Origin: GCA-002726655 sp046582185
GTDB lineage: Bacteria; Pseudomonadota; Gammaproteobacteria; Pseudomonadales; Azotimanducaceae
Direction of reading: 5' to 3'
DNA: 64,000 nt
Assembly (NCBI GenBank): GCA_046582185.1
Contig: JAYGEX010000019.1
Coordinates: 124,001-188,000 of the forward strand
Made by a program: the position numbers and the translations under genes
The notes under the pieces: model-generated
Database searches by the model: none
Seen by the model: only the letters and a program-made list of their open reading frames with translations
What the model was told of the DNA's origin: nothing
In this document: positions 18,299 to 26,932 of the stretch, one piece after another
Layout: every line of letters begins with the position of its first letter
Numbering within the stretch: position 1 is the stretch's first letter

Positions 18299-20029
18299 TT
18301 ATCGAGAGACCAGGAACGGGCCATCCATACATAGTCGCCTGCCGTCCGGAGAACCACAAGCACCGCAGATGCCAACGCCACATTTGGTCAGGTAGTCGAT
18401 AGCACTGAAAATTTGTTCTGGCGGTAAGAATTCACTTTGAACTTTTGTCGCCGCATGGACCATTGGCTCCGGGCCGCAGTTGTAACAATATACATTCGCG
18501 AGTTCTTCCGCGCTCATTTCAGCGAGTCGTTGTCTAAGTAGTTCAGTGACGACACCTTTATATCCTTCACTGCCATCATCTGTGGCCACATGTAAGGTGG
18601 AGCAGGCAGCGGACTCATCGAGAAAATAGAGTCGCTCCTTTGTCCTTGCACCGAGAAAGAGTTCAACATCTTTATAGTCCCTCGCCAACTGATGCACAGC
18701 GGCAAGGCCGGTACCGCCGGCAACGCCAAGAATCTTTGCATTTTCTGGCGGCGAAATTTTAATGCCATAAGGCCCGCGTACATAGCTGACGCTGCCCGGT
18801 TCGAGCTTCATTAATTCACTGGTAAACTCCCCCAATTGGATAACCACTAGCGAAAAAGGGTCGTCGGTCAAGGCAGAGAACGGCTTTTCGCCGAGCTCGG
18901 GTAGCCACAAAAATACAAACTCCCCAGCTTCAATTTGGAGTGGCTTATCGAAGGTGAGAATGACGATGTCATCTGTGATTCGTTTGTTTTCTATCAGAGT
19001 AAAGGGTTGAAAACCCATATCTACATCGTAGTCGATCATTGATTCGGCGATGTTGGAATCCGCGCTCATGTCCTGACTAAGTTGAGTAAAGTACGCTTCC
19101 ATCTGAGGTGATGTCAGCCCTGTCAGTGCTGAACCAATGCCAAAGATACTGGCCCCTGCTTGCTGATATGCACGAACATCGTCAGCGCTGCTAATACCGC
19201 CGCAGCCTATGATTGGAATATCTGAGCTTTTAGAAATTTCAGTAGCAATTTCGCGAACGCACTTCAAGCCGATTGGCAGTATGCCTTTGCCAGACATTCC
19301 TCCTTCTTTATTGGAAAGAACGGCATGACCTTTGGCCGAATAGAAACCCGGTCCAACCGTGTTGATGGCACAGATAGCATCTGCGCCGCCTTCGATGGCA
19401 GCAGCCGTAATCTCCGCAAGATTGGGTGCATTTGGCGTAAGTTTTGGGATCACCGGAATGCTCACAGCAGCCTTGACCTGTGCAGTAATTTCCTTCACCA
19501 ATTCCGGGTCCTGGCCCATCGCCATGCCGAAGCCCTTGGCATGTGGACAGGAGAGGTTTAGCTCAAGCCCATCACAAAACGGAGCTAGCTTTTTTGCAAC
19601 CTCGACATATTCTTCGACGCTGCCACCGAAGATTGAAATGAGGAGGAATCGATCGTCCGGGACCACCAGTTCGGAAAACAACCTGGCTGACTCATCGGCC
19701 CCAGGGTTTGTTAAGCCGACGGCATTCACGAAACACCCTTTGGCGTATTGGCTGTAAATTGGCTCACGGTTTCCTGCCCTTGGAGCCGGCCCGATACTCT
19801 TACTGGTGACCACGCCAATTTCAGGGATGTTCCTGAATATATAATCAATGATAGTCGTTGATGTGGAGACAATTCCGGAAGGGATGGTAAAGGGTCCGGT
19901 GATCTTTTTGCCGAGAAACTCGATGGTCAAAATTGCGTACTTCGTCTGCCTGGGTGATTGCCCATTATACCCCAAAAGGAACAGATTCTGGTGGCGGTAA
20001 ATTTTCTTAGTAAGGCACATCTCCTGCAA
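18299..20029 (-). CDS. Fused dihydroorotate dehydrogenase B: PyrD catalytic + PyrK electron-transfer domains
   Basis: Up to 576 residues counted from ATG 20029. Residues ~34-320 are a class 1B dihydroorotate dehydrogenase-like TIM barrel with the catalytic cysteine in NLSCPHAKG (Cys161) and FMN-binding GCGGISSADD. Residues ~335-576 are a PyrK-like ferredoxin-reductase domain with a nucleotide loop GVAGGTGLAAV and a C-terminal [2Fe-2S] cluster (Cys550, 555, 558, 567). Normally PyrD and PyrK are separate subunits that pass electrons from dihydroorotate to NAD+. The start is uncertain: recognisable homology begins at TTG 19930, and ATG 20029 overlaps the upstream dioxygenase gene by 23 bp. A role in pyrimidine synthesis is not certain; related fused enzymes could oxidise other substrates. 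Confidence 0.85.
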   Translation of the reverse strand: MQEMCLTKKIYRHQNLFLLGYNGQSPRQTKYAILTIEFLGKKITGPFTIPSGIVSTSTTIIDYIFRNIPEIGVVTSKSIGPAPRAGNREPIYSQYAKGCFVNAVGLTNPGADESARLFSELVVPDDRFLLISIFGGSVEEYVEVAKKLAPFCDGLELNLSCPHAKGFGMAMGQDPELVKEITAQVKAAVSIPVIPKLTPNAPNLAEITAAAIEGGADAICAINTVGPGFYSAKGHAVLSNKEGGMSGKGILPIGLKCVREIATEISKSSDIPIIGCGGISSADDVRAYQQAGASIFGIGSALTGLTSPQMEAYFTQLSQDMSADSNIAESMIDYDVDMGFQPFTLIENKRITDDIVILTFDKPLQIEAGEFVFLWLPELGEKPFSALTDDPFSLVVIQLGEFTSELMKLEPGSVSYVRGPYGIKISPPENAKILGVAGGTGLAAVHQLARDYKDVELFLGARTKERLYFLDESAACSTLHVATDDGSEGYKGVVTELLRQRLAEMSAEELANVYCYNCGPEPMVHAATKVQSEFLPPEQIFSAIDYLTKCGVGICGACGSPDGRRLCMDGPFLVSR

Positions 20030-20837
20030 GACTAATTCTGTGCATTAACCGTCGATGCCCGGCATAGTCGTTCAGTGGATAATGTTGGCAAGCCCGATTG
20101 TCCCAAAATGCGACGCTGCCCTGCGACCAGCGGAATCGGCAACTGAATTCTGCGGAGGCCTGAACCTGATAAAGGTGCTCCAGCAGATCCTTGCTCTCCG
20201 CAATACTCATTCCCTCGAAGTGAGTTGTATGCGCGCGGTTTATGTAGAGCAGCTTTCTCTTCGTCTCTGGATGCGTTCGGATAACTGGATGTATGGCTCT
20301 CAGGTCTTTTGGTGTATGCGACTTTCTATTGATTCTGGATTGTGAGATCGCCGATTTGTCCGCATTAGAAATTGCGCGGAGCGATGACAACATTTTCTGC
20401 AGGCCCGGTGAGAGACTTTCGTAGGCGAGGTACATATTTGAGAATAGTGTATCGCCACCGGAGGCTGGAATTTGCTTTGCGTACAATAAAGCGCCCATTG
20501 TCGGAGATGGAAGATAGCTCGTATCGGAATGCCATACGCCGCCAAAGTTTTCCTTTTCATCCGGTAATTTCAGGACCTCGATAATTTCCGGGAAGTCATC
20601 AATGCCGGAAACAAAAGGGTAGGGGGTCGGCGCGCCAAATTGACATGCGGCAGCATACATTTGTCGGGGGTTCAATGACTGATCCCGGAAGAAAATGACC
20701 AGATGGAGTAAGAGAGCCTCGTTAATTTCCCTTAGCATCTCCGCACTTATGGGCTCCGCAAGATTCACGCGTGTAATCTCCGCACCGATATGTGGCGTAA
20801 GAGGACTTAAGGTAATGTGTTGAAATTCCTTCTGCAT
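20007..20837 (-). CDS. TauD/TfdA-family Fe(II)/2-oxoglutarate dioxygenase
   Basis: 276 residues with the TauD fold: GVWHSDTSY supplies the His and Asp iron ligands near residues 100-103, and the C-terminal CQHYPLNDYAGHRRLMHRI contains the distal His and the Arg that binds 2-oxoglutarate. Such enzymes oxidise taurine, aryloxyalkanoates, or related substrates while converting 2-oxoglutarate to succinate. Its 3' end overlaps the PyrD-PyrK fusion by 23 bp if the far start is used, so the two are probably co-transcribed. Confidence 0.9.
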   Translation of the reverse strand: MQKEFQHITLSPLTPHIGAEITRVNLAEPISAEMLREINEALLLHLVIFFRDQSLNPRQMYAAACQFGAPTPYPFVSGIDDFPEIIEVLKLPDEKENFGGVWHSDTSYLPSPTMGALLYAKQIPASGGDTLFSNMYLAYESLSPGLQKMLSSLRAISNADKSAISQSRINRKSHTPKDLRAIHPVIRTHPETKRKLLYINRAHTTHFEGMSIAESKDLLEHLYQVQASAEFSCRFRWSQGSVAFWDNRACQHYPLNDYAGHRRLMHRISLAGDVPY

Positions 20838-21486
20838 CCAGTTTAGCTTCTCTGTGCTGGTTGATGGGTTTGACCTTTTTATATGCTGCTGATTGAGCCC
20901 GAGGCGATGTGTTGTAATTGCGATTCAGAATATTCATATTAACATCTGTGAATTACATCAGGTAGAGTGCTTGGGTGCGAAACTCTAGGTAATATTTAGC
21001 TGACGATGCATCCATTTTAATACTTGTGATCTTACCTGGCCTTGGCCTAAGTTTCTTACAGAGCCCGCATCCCATCCGCTCCATCTGACAAATTTTTGCC
21101 CGCAGGCTGGTACCTCCACTACTTCTGCTGATATGAGATATGGGGTCCTGGTGATCTCACTTGATACAGGTCGCAAACAGGAAGAAGTGATTGCAAAGCT
21201 TATTCACTGGTGCCAGTCCTGGTTGCAATTTGAGAGTTTTTGAAATGTACGCCAGTGAATTTATTCACAAACCCTTCGGGCGGGATAACCTTCTTCGGAC
21301 CATTCGCAAAGTGCTGGATGTCGGCCAGACGAAGGCGCTCGTCAGCTCAGCCTGATCTTGGCAATGGTTGTTGTCGCGTCTTGCGAAATGGCGAATTTGC
21401 GGATTATAAAGCCTGTTAGCCTGGTTTACTTTATTCTTCTGAAATTCAGTAAACTATCCAGATAACGTCCTTCAGGCAGACAATAT
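20838..21486. other. 649-bp gene-poor interval
   Basis: No intact gene is convincing here. Only a short response-regulator-like fragment (21245-21355) stands out. Other frames are short and carry no recognisable motif. The interval separates the divergent dioxygenase and membrane-protein genes and should contain both promoters. Confidence 0.7.
21245..21355 (+). pseudogene. Remnant of a response-regulator receiver domain
   Basis: A 36-codon frame reads MYASEFIHKPFGRDNLLRTI and then RKVLDVGQTKALVSSA before TGA. The HKPFGRDNLLRTIRKVL part is the classic last strand/helix of a receiver domain, where the conserved Lys-Pro pair follows beta-5. The Asp pocket and earlier strands are absent. Upstream in the same frame the reading stays open for about 20 codons (ending in a phrase TGASPGC) but without recognisable receiver motifs. 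This is best explained as the tail of a deleted two-component gene. Confidence 0.6.
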
Positions 21487-23307
21487 TTGAATGTCCCTAA
21501 TTTGAACGTACTTAACAATGAGCCGCTGGCCTTTCCCTATGCCCTGGCACTCGCCAGCCTCGTGCTTTATCTCATGCAATCTTTACTGTTCGGAGATGAA
21601 GTGCAGATTGGCCATGACTACGGCTATTTCCTTCCCTATCTTCTAAGCGGTCATTACTGGTTTTTAAACAACGGCTTAAGTGCGCCCTGGTTCACACCGG
21701 CTCTTTGTGCGGGCATTCCGCATTTCGCTAATCCTCAATCTGCCTATTATGCGATCCCGCAACTGTTATTAATCTTTGTCGGGCCGCTGGCCAGTGTGAA
21801 GGTAACATATTTTCTGTTTGGGTTGCTTGGCTTTGCAGGCGCCTATAAATTGGCCCGCCATCTGTCGGAACATACTCTGGTGGCAGTATTTGTGGGTTTC
21901 GCTTTTGTCCTTAATGGATTTGTATTGTCGCGAGTACAGGTTGGGCACTTTTCATTTCATGCCTATCTACTGCTTCCCCTCATCTGTTACCTGTTACTAA
22001 AACCAAATCTGCAGCAGACTACCATTAACCGGTTTCTCTCATTGATTGTAAGCGGTGCCTTGCTCGCATACTTTATTCAGGCAGGTGCAGCAGTCATTGT
22101 CGTCCCCATCGGTATCAGCTTATTGCTCACCTTGTATCAGTTAAAATCTAACAATCAGGTCTGGCTTCGCTTAATAATTGCTGGCACCTTCGGCCTGCTG
22201 CTTTGTGCCAGCAAGCTGGTTGCCTCTTGGTATTTTATGCAGGAGTTTCCGCGAGAACTGTATTATTTACCTGGATACGATGGTTTTTTTACCGCGGTAG
22301 TCGCGACACTTCGCAGTCTTGTTTGGCCAATGTCCATGCTCGATGCAAACGCGGTCATTGTGAATAAGAGCTTCCTGATAAGTATCGAGGAGCTGGATTA
22401 TTCCCTTAGTATTGCCTTTATCATTTGCCTAGGCACAATTTATTTCTACAAGCAATTTCAATGGCTACCATCAAAGATTTTGATTGTGTGCCTTGTGCTT
22501 TGCATGCCACTTGCGGTGAATACTTATCAAGCTGACTGGAATAATCTGCTGAAGAGCCTGCCGTATTTTGGCACGACAACGACCTTGTTTAGATGGAATC
22601 TAATCTACATTTTGCCGCTGTTACTTCTCAGTGGAAAGGTGCTGCACCATGTTATAGAAAGATGGCAGAGTCGAGGCCAGATTCTGGCCGGCATCGCTAT
22701 CGTGGCAACAATCATTGTCCCGATTGCTGGCCCATACAAGGATATGCCCAGGTATTATGATCCTTCGCTCATCAATGCGGCCTATTGGCAAACGAGAGAG
22801 AGCGGCGTAATCCCGGTGATCCTCAATCTTGAGGAGTCTACAGTTGGCGGCAAGAGATCCATCGCCATTAATTCTGGCGACTCCCTTACCAGAGGTGCAT
22901 CGCAGATTGTCTGTAACGAACCTTTGTTCGGCTACTGGCTTGAGAATTTTCGATTCGATCAGGTGTTTGCTGGCGGTACCTTCGCACAGCGCGAAGGACG
23001 ATTCAATTTCTATCGGCCCGAATGTATGGTCTTTCCTGATGAAAATCAGTGCAGCAAAGGCGAAAGATATTCCTTGGCGCAGGTAGATGAATTAACGCGC
23101 CTCGTCACCTGGCAAGCCGTGGCATTTCAAAAGCCAAAGATCCAGGTGATGGCAGGCTATATCAATGGCTTTGCCCTCTTGATATTGGCCGTGGGCTTTA
23201 TCCTGCAGCTCGGCATCGTTTTCAATCGTCGATTTCGACGTAAAAACAGCTCATCACTTGTATCAGCGCGCAATCAGGCACTTGATCAAGACCGAGATGA
23301 ATCTTGA
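21487..23307 (+). CDS. Polytopic membrane protein, GT-C/YfhO-like
   Basis: 606 residues from TTG 21487, with about 11-13 hydrophobic segments alternating with loops. An acidic first periplasmic loop (GHDYGYFLPYLLSGHYW) follows helix 1, and PWFTPALCAGIPHFANPQSAYYA comes next, as in YfhO/GT-C-type membrane glycosyltransferases. A C-terminal periplasmic region (about residues 430-545) contains several cysteines, then a final helix. A glycan-transfer role is a weak guess. No ATG start is available near the 5' end. Confidence 0.7.
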   Translation: MNVPNLNVLNNEPLAFPYALALASLVLYLMQSLLFGDEVQIGHDYGYFLPYLLSGHYWFLNNGLSAPWFTPALCAGIPHFANPQSAYYAIPQLLLIFVGPLASVKVTYFLFGLLGFAGAYKLARHLSEHTLVAVFVGFAFVLNGFVLSRVQVGHFSFHAYLLLPLICYLLLKPNLQQTTINRFLSLIVSGALLAYFIQAGAAVIVVPIGISLLLTLYQLKSNNQVWLRLIIAGTFGLLLCASKLVASWYFMQEFPRELYYLPGYDGFFTAVVATLRSLVWPMSMLDANAVIVNKSFLISIEELDYSLSIAFIICLGTIYFYKQFQWLPSKILIVCLVLCMPLAVNTYQADWNNLLKSLPYFGTTTTLFRWNLIYILPLLLLSGKVLHHVIERWQSRGQILAGIAIVATIIVPIAGPYKDMPRYYDPSLINAAYWQTRESGVIPVILNLEESTVGGKRSIAINSGDSLTRGASQIVCNEPLFGYWLENFRFDQVFAGGTFAQREGRFNFYRPECMVFPDENQCSKGERYSLAQVDELTRLVTWQAVAFQKPKIQVMAGYINGFALLILAVGFILQLGIVFNRRFRRKNSSSLVSARNQALDQDRDES

Positions 23308-23353
23308 TACTTTTGATATATTGAGGCTTGTGTAGTTTGAATGAAGTAAACAA

Positions 23354-24010
23354 ATTATTATTGATCGGCAACAATCCAACGTATTTCCGACGCATCCGAG
23401 GCTCAGGCCAGACATTGCGTTAATTAGAGACTGTCTATCGGCAAGGGATGAGCACCTGGAAATTAGAAATCCACATGCCGAGAGTCCGGTTTCCGAGTCT
23501 GTCAGAAACTCAGCCAAGTCATCAGCCGTATTAATACCTGTTATTGATTGTGACGCGCCAAGGTTAATCGTAACCAGGAGGCACCGGAATATTCGATTTG
23601 GTGGTCATATGTGTTTCCCCGGTGGCATCAGCGATCCTGGCGATTCGTCTGCGGTCGCAACAGCGCTACGTGAAACACATGAGGAAATAGACCTTGGCAG
23701 TGAACACCTTGAGGTGCTGGGTCAGCTGGGCACTTATTACACCCAGGCTGGGTTCAAGATAGTTCCCGTTGTTGCGCTGGTGAAGCCTGGCTATCAAGTC
23801 CGGGCGAATCCCCATGAAGTAGATGAAATTGTAGAGATTTCAATGCAGAAGGTGTTGGATCCAGACTCTTATAAAATGACCTGGCATACCAGGACGCGAG
23901 GCCACATTGCCTATGAAGATGGTTCTGTCAGGATAGCAGGCCCTACCGTGTCTATGATGATTGGCCTTTATGAAGCACTGCTAAAATTTAGTGAGCTGAA
24001 CTCCCCTTAA
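23354..24010 (+). CDS. NUDIX hydrolase, CoA-pyrophosphatase-like, no standard start codon
   Basis: The NUDIX box GGISDPGD-SSAVATA-LRETHEEIDL is clear, with Asp in place of the usual first Glu and no final Gly, as in CoA-diphosphatase-like members. A Met at 23609 would remove the first strand and the conserved VTRRH-NIRFGGHMCFPGG lead. The frame is coding-like upstream (LIRDCLSARDEHL, IPVIDCDAPRLIVTRR) back to a TGA at 23342, with no ATG, GTG or TTG. Possible starts are ATT codons at 23354-23362 or CTG 23456, which follows AAGG nine bases earlier. The start coordinate is therefore tentative; a lost start codon is possible. Confidence 0.75.
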   Translation: MIIDRQQSNVFPTHPRLRPDIALIRDCLSARDEHLEIRNPHAESPVSESVRNSAKSSAVLIPVIDCDAPRLIVTRRHRNIRFGGHMCFPGGISDPGDSSAVATALRETHEEIDLGSEHLEVLGQLGTYYTQAGFKIVPVVALVKPGYQVRANPHEVDEIVEISMQKVLDPDSYKMTWHTRTRGHIAYEDGSVRIAGPTVSMMIGLYEALLKFSELNSP

Positions 24011-24022
24011 GACCGCAGGATC

Positions 24023-24451
24023 TTAATCGTGCTGGCAATCGTCTTTTCGACAACACCTGTAGTTTTGAATATGGGCTATTGCCAGCGTCAGACCGCCTAA
24101 GCTGGTAACCACTCGTTCGCCCAACAGGCCAAACAATTCATGCCCGAACAAAGCAGTGACGGTCAATGTTGTGAGGCCAATTGCGCCGAGGACGATTGTC
24201 GTGTGGTCTTTGTGCTTCCTGCAGCCAACAGTCAGGGCAATGAGGCTGGTGGGTAAAATCAGAACCAGCATAATGAGATGGAAGTACTTTTCTTCCAGCA
24301 GACTACCCTGAACAATTGGGAATAAGGTCACCAGGAGCGGCAGAGCGAGGCAATGAACCATACACGCACCGGACAGGACAACAGCAAGACCATCCAGGTT
24401 TGATGTCTTCTTTTCACCAAAGCTGTGATTATTTTGTATCGGGTTACTCAT
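24023..24451 (-). CDS. MerC-type membrane protein
   Basis: 142 residues from ATG 24451 (the frame is open to 24550, but that part lacks homology). The SGACMVHCLALPLL segment has the Cys/His pair found in the first helix of MerC mercuric-ion transporters, followed by three more helices and a Cys/His-rich tail (YRCCRKDDCQHD). No merR, merA or merT is nearby, so it may be a general member rather than a resistance gene. It converges tightly with the NUDIX gene and is divergent from the DUF47 gene, 73 bp apart. Confidence 0.82.
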   Translation of the reverse strand: MSNPIQNNHSFGEKKTSNLDGLAVVLSGACMVHCLALPLLVTLFPIVQGSLLEEKYFHLIMLVLILPTSLIALTVGCRKHKDHTTIVLGAIGLTTLTVTALFGHELFGLLGERVVTSLGGLTLAIAHIQNYRCCRKDDCQHD

Positions 24452-24524
24452 AAGGGCGGCATTTATAACACAAGCGAGATAAAGTTGCTTATAATGCGTC
24501 GCGAAAATATGAGAGAATTTATTG

Positions 24525-25205
24525 ATGGCAAGTAGCCCGATATTTACCAAATTATTTGGACGTTCACCGATTGCTCCCCTGCAGGATCACATGAGTGTTT
24601 CCGCTGAGTGTGCCGGCGTTCTGGTAGCGTATTTTGAGTCGGTATTCGCAGAAGACTGGGCCGGCGCAAATGACAATTACGAGAAGATTGGTGGGCTGGA
24701 GGAAAAAGCGGACAAGTTGAAACGTGAAATTCGAATTAACCTGCCCAAGAGTCTGTTCCTGCCAGTGTCACGATCTGATCTGTTGGAACTGCTGCATATG
24801 CAAGACCGAATTCCTAATCGCGCAAAAGATATTGCCGGTCTTATCCTGGGCAGGAAAATGCCTATTCCTCAGGAAATCCGATCCTTGTTAAAAGAGTATG
24901 TAGAGCTATCAGTCTCCGCTACCTCGTTCGCCCTTGACGCACTAAATGAGCTTGATGACCTGATCGTTCATGGCTTTAGCGGTCGTGAAATAGAATTGAT
25001 TGAAAAGATGTTGAGTAATTTAGGCGACGTTGAACATGAGTCCGACGTGAAACAAATTGAAGTCCGCAGCACATTGATGGCCGTGGAAGGCAGGCTTAAT
25101 CCCATCGACGTCATGTTCTTGTACCGGATTATCGACTGGATTGGCGACCTGGCAGATGACTCGCAAACCGTCGGTAATCGAATGCTCTATCTGATTGCCA
25201 GATAA
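24525..25205 (+). CDS. DUF47/PhoU-like phosphate transport accessory protein
   Basis: 227 residues, all-helical, with DUF47 features: ADKLKREIRINLPKSLFLPVSR and ALNELDDLIVHGFSGREIE. DUF47 proteins occur next to low-affinity phosphate transporters of the Pit family and are thought to modulate or stabilise them. The Pit gene follows at 64 bp. The ATG at 24525 is preferred over the TTG one codon earlier. Confidence 0.88.
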   Translation: MASSPIFTKLFGRSPIAPLQDHMSVSAECAGVLVAYFESVFAEDWAGANDNYEKIGGLEEKADKLKREIRINLPKSLFLPVSRSDLLELLHMQDRIPNRAKDIAGLILGRKMPIPQEIRSLLKEYVELSVSATSFALDALNELDDLIVHGFSGREIELIEKMLSNLGDVEHESDVKQIEVRSTLMAVEGRLNPIDVMFLYRIIDWIGDLADDSQTVGNRMLYLIAR

Positions 25206-25269
25206 AGCTGGTGCGAGAAATACGATTAAAAGAATCGTTGGGAAAGTTGTTTAGTAAAGGGCTTACGAA

Positions 25270-26538
25270 ATGGGTGTGATCGAAGACTATGGCAGTATTT
25301 TGCTGCTATTGGCCATAATTTTTGGGTTTTTCATGGCCTGGGGTGTGGGTGCCAACGATGTGGCTAATGCCATGGGTACTTCCGTTGGCGCCAAGGCCAT
25401 CACGATCAAACAGGCCATTATCATTGCCATGATCTTTGAGTTCGCCGGTGCTTATCTTGCTGGTGGTGAAGTGACCTCTACCATCCGCAAGGGCATTATC
25501 GATCCCGAGCTGCTTAGCGAGGAACCTGAGCTACTGGTTTATGGAATGATGTCTGCCCTGCTTGCAGCAGGGATCTGGCTACTCGTTGCCAGCTCCTTTG
25601 GCTGGCCTGTCTCTACCACCCATACGATTGTTGGTGCAATTGTTGGCTTTGCCTCAGTGGGTATATCTGTCGATGCCGTGAACTGGATGAAGGTTGGTGA
25701 AATCGTCTCCAGCTGGATTATTTCTCCAGTGGTAGCAGGGGCCATATCCTTCCTGCTCTATTTAAGTGTAAGACGCTTTATATTCAATACCAGCGACCCT
25801 TTCCTGAATGCCAAGCGATATGTACCTGTCTATATTTTCATGGTGGGCTTCATTATTTCCATGGTGACCATGGTGAAAGGGCTGAAACATGTTGGCCTGG
25901 ACATTTCTTTTCAACAATCGCTAGTCTATTCATTGGCTACTGCCAGTATTATTTGTGCAATTGGAATTGCAGGAATTAGCCGCATTAAGCGGGTTGGTGG
26001 CTCTATTCATCAGGACCTTATTAGTGTTGAGAGAATCTTTGGCGTATTGATGATATTTACTGCCTGTTCAATGGCATTCGCCCATGGCTCAAATGACGTA
26101 GCCAATGCTATTGGCCCACTGGCGGCGATTAACAGCATTATTTCCAGTGGCGGTGAAGTCGCACAGAAAGCAAGAATGCCTGTGTGGCTGCTGTTGCTCG
26201 GCGGCAGCGGCATCGTTGCAGGGCTGGCCATGTATGGCTACAAGGTCATCCGTACCATCGGCACGCAGATTACCGAACTGACGCCCAGTAGCGGCTTTGC
26301 GGCAGAGCTGGCGGCTGCATCTACGGTGGTGGTCGCCTCAGCGGCAAGCCTGCCAATATCAACAACCCATACCCTCGTTGGCGGTGTGCTGGGTGTAGGA
26401 TTAGCTCGCGGTTTGTCTGCTCTGAATTTGCGGGTTGTAGGCACAATATTTGTGTCCTGGATAATCACCTTGCCCGTTGGGGCAATCCTGTCCATCATAT
26501 TTTTCTTTATGTTCAAAGCGATATTCGGCACAGGCTAG
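25270..26538 (+). CDS. pit: Inorganic phosphate transporter, PitA/PiT family
   Basis: 422 residues with the two PiT inverted repeats, each carrying the phosphate-binding GxNDVANA motif (GANDVANA at 27-34, GSNDVANA at 273-280) and the SSTTHT-type helix hairpin (PVSTTHT at 113-119, PISTTHT at 362-368). It is an inner-membrane metal-phosphate:H+ symporter. It forms a pair with the DUF47 gene. The stop codon TAG at 26536-26538 lies inside the first unit of a downstream 51-bp repeat array. Confidence 0.95.
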   Translation: MGVIEDYGSILLLLAIIFGFFMAWGVGANDVANAMGTSVGAKAITIKQAIIIAMIFEFAGAYLAGGEVTSTIRKGIIDPELLSEEPELLVYGMMSALLAAGIWLLVASSFGWPVSTTHTIVGAIVGFASVGISVDAVNWMKVGEIVSSWIISPVVAGAISFLLYLSVRRFIFNTSDPFLNAKRYVPVYIFMVGFIISMVTMVKGLKHVGLDISFQQSLVYSLATASIICAIGIAGISRIKRVGGSIHQDLISVERIFGVLMIFTACSMAFAHGSNDVANAIGPLAAINSIISSGGEVAQKARMPVWLLLLGGSGIVAGLAMYGYKVIRTIGTQITELTPSSGFAAELAAASTVVVASAASLPISTTHTLVGGVLGVGLARGLSALNLRVVGTIFVSWIITLPVGAILSIIFFFMFKAIFGTG

Positions 26539-26715
26539 TTCTGAAGGAACTAGCACCGGCGGACTAGGGCATTGATAGAATCAGGCTAGTTCTGAAGGAA
26601 CTAGCACCGGCGGACTAGGGCATTGAAGGAATCAGGCTAGTTCTGAAGGAACTAGCACCGGCGGACTAGGGCATTGAAGGAATCAGGCTAGTTCTGAAGG
26701 AACTAGCACCGGCGG
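26531..26715. repeat. 51-bp tandem repeat array, 3 full units and one partial, with hairpin-forming core
   Basis: Units start at 26531, 26582, 26633 and 26684, giving an exact 51-bp period; the last copy is cut after about 32 bp. Each contains the perfect inverted repeat GCTAGTTC/GAACTAGC with a five-base loop (TGAAG), then CACCGGCGGACTAGGGC and an ATTGAAGGAATCA-like spacer. Unit 1 differs from the others at two bases near its end and supplies the stop codon of the Pit gene. The array may act as a transcript-end stabiliser, terminator or protein-binding site; no long T-run follows it. Confidence 0.9.
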
Positions 26716-26784
26716 TCCAAGATTGGGCTAAAAACAGGCTAATCAGAGACAGTACCCTGGAAACCACTGCGAATACGGTATGCT

Positions 26785-26884
26785 CTTTATCAGGAAACGT
26801 AACGCACATCCCTGTGCACTCAAGTTTTGCATCCCTGCAAAACTCGTCCTGATAAAGATAAACCTCTATCCTTCGCTGACCTTG
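26785..26884. repeat. Dispersed structured repeat, copy 1 (three-hairpin element)
   Basis: Nearly identical to 47190-47303: over about 88 bp the two copies differ at five positions. It holds nested or adjacent inverted repeats: CTTTATCAGGA pairing with TCCTGATAAAG; a GCACA/TGTGC stem with loop TCCC; and AGTTTTGCA/TGCAAAACT with loop TCCC. It lies in the roughly 220-bp space between the Pit repeats and the convergent end of the molybdopterin oxidoreductase gene. Confidence 0.88.
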
Positions 26885-26932
26885 TTTTGTTGTGAACTGG
26901 CAGTCTTAGAATGTGGGCAAGGAGGAGTGTGC

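Noticed and set aside
20985..21176. A 63-codon minus-strand frame in the gene-poor interval
   Set aside because: No recognisable motif, no ribosome-binding site and no neighbour support.
24023..24451. A mercury-resistance operon
   Set aside because: Only a MerC-type gene is present; merR, merT, merP and merA are absent.
26531..26715. The 51-bp array as a CRISPR
   Set aside because: Units are contiguous with no unique spacers and there are no cas genes nearby.
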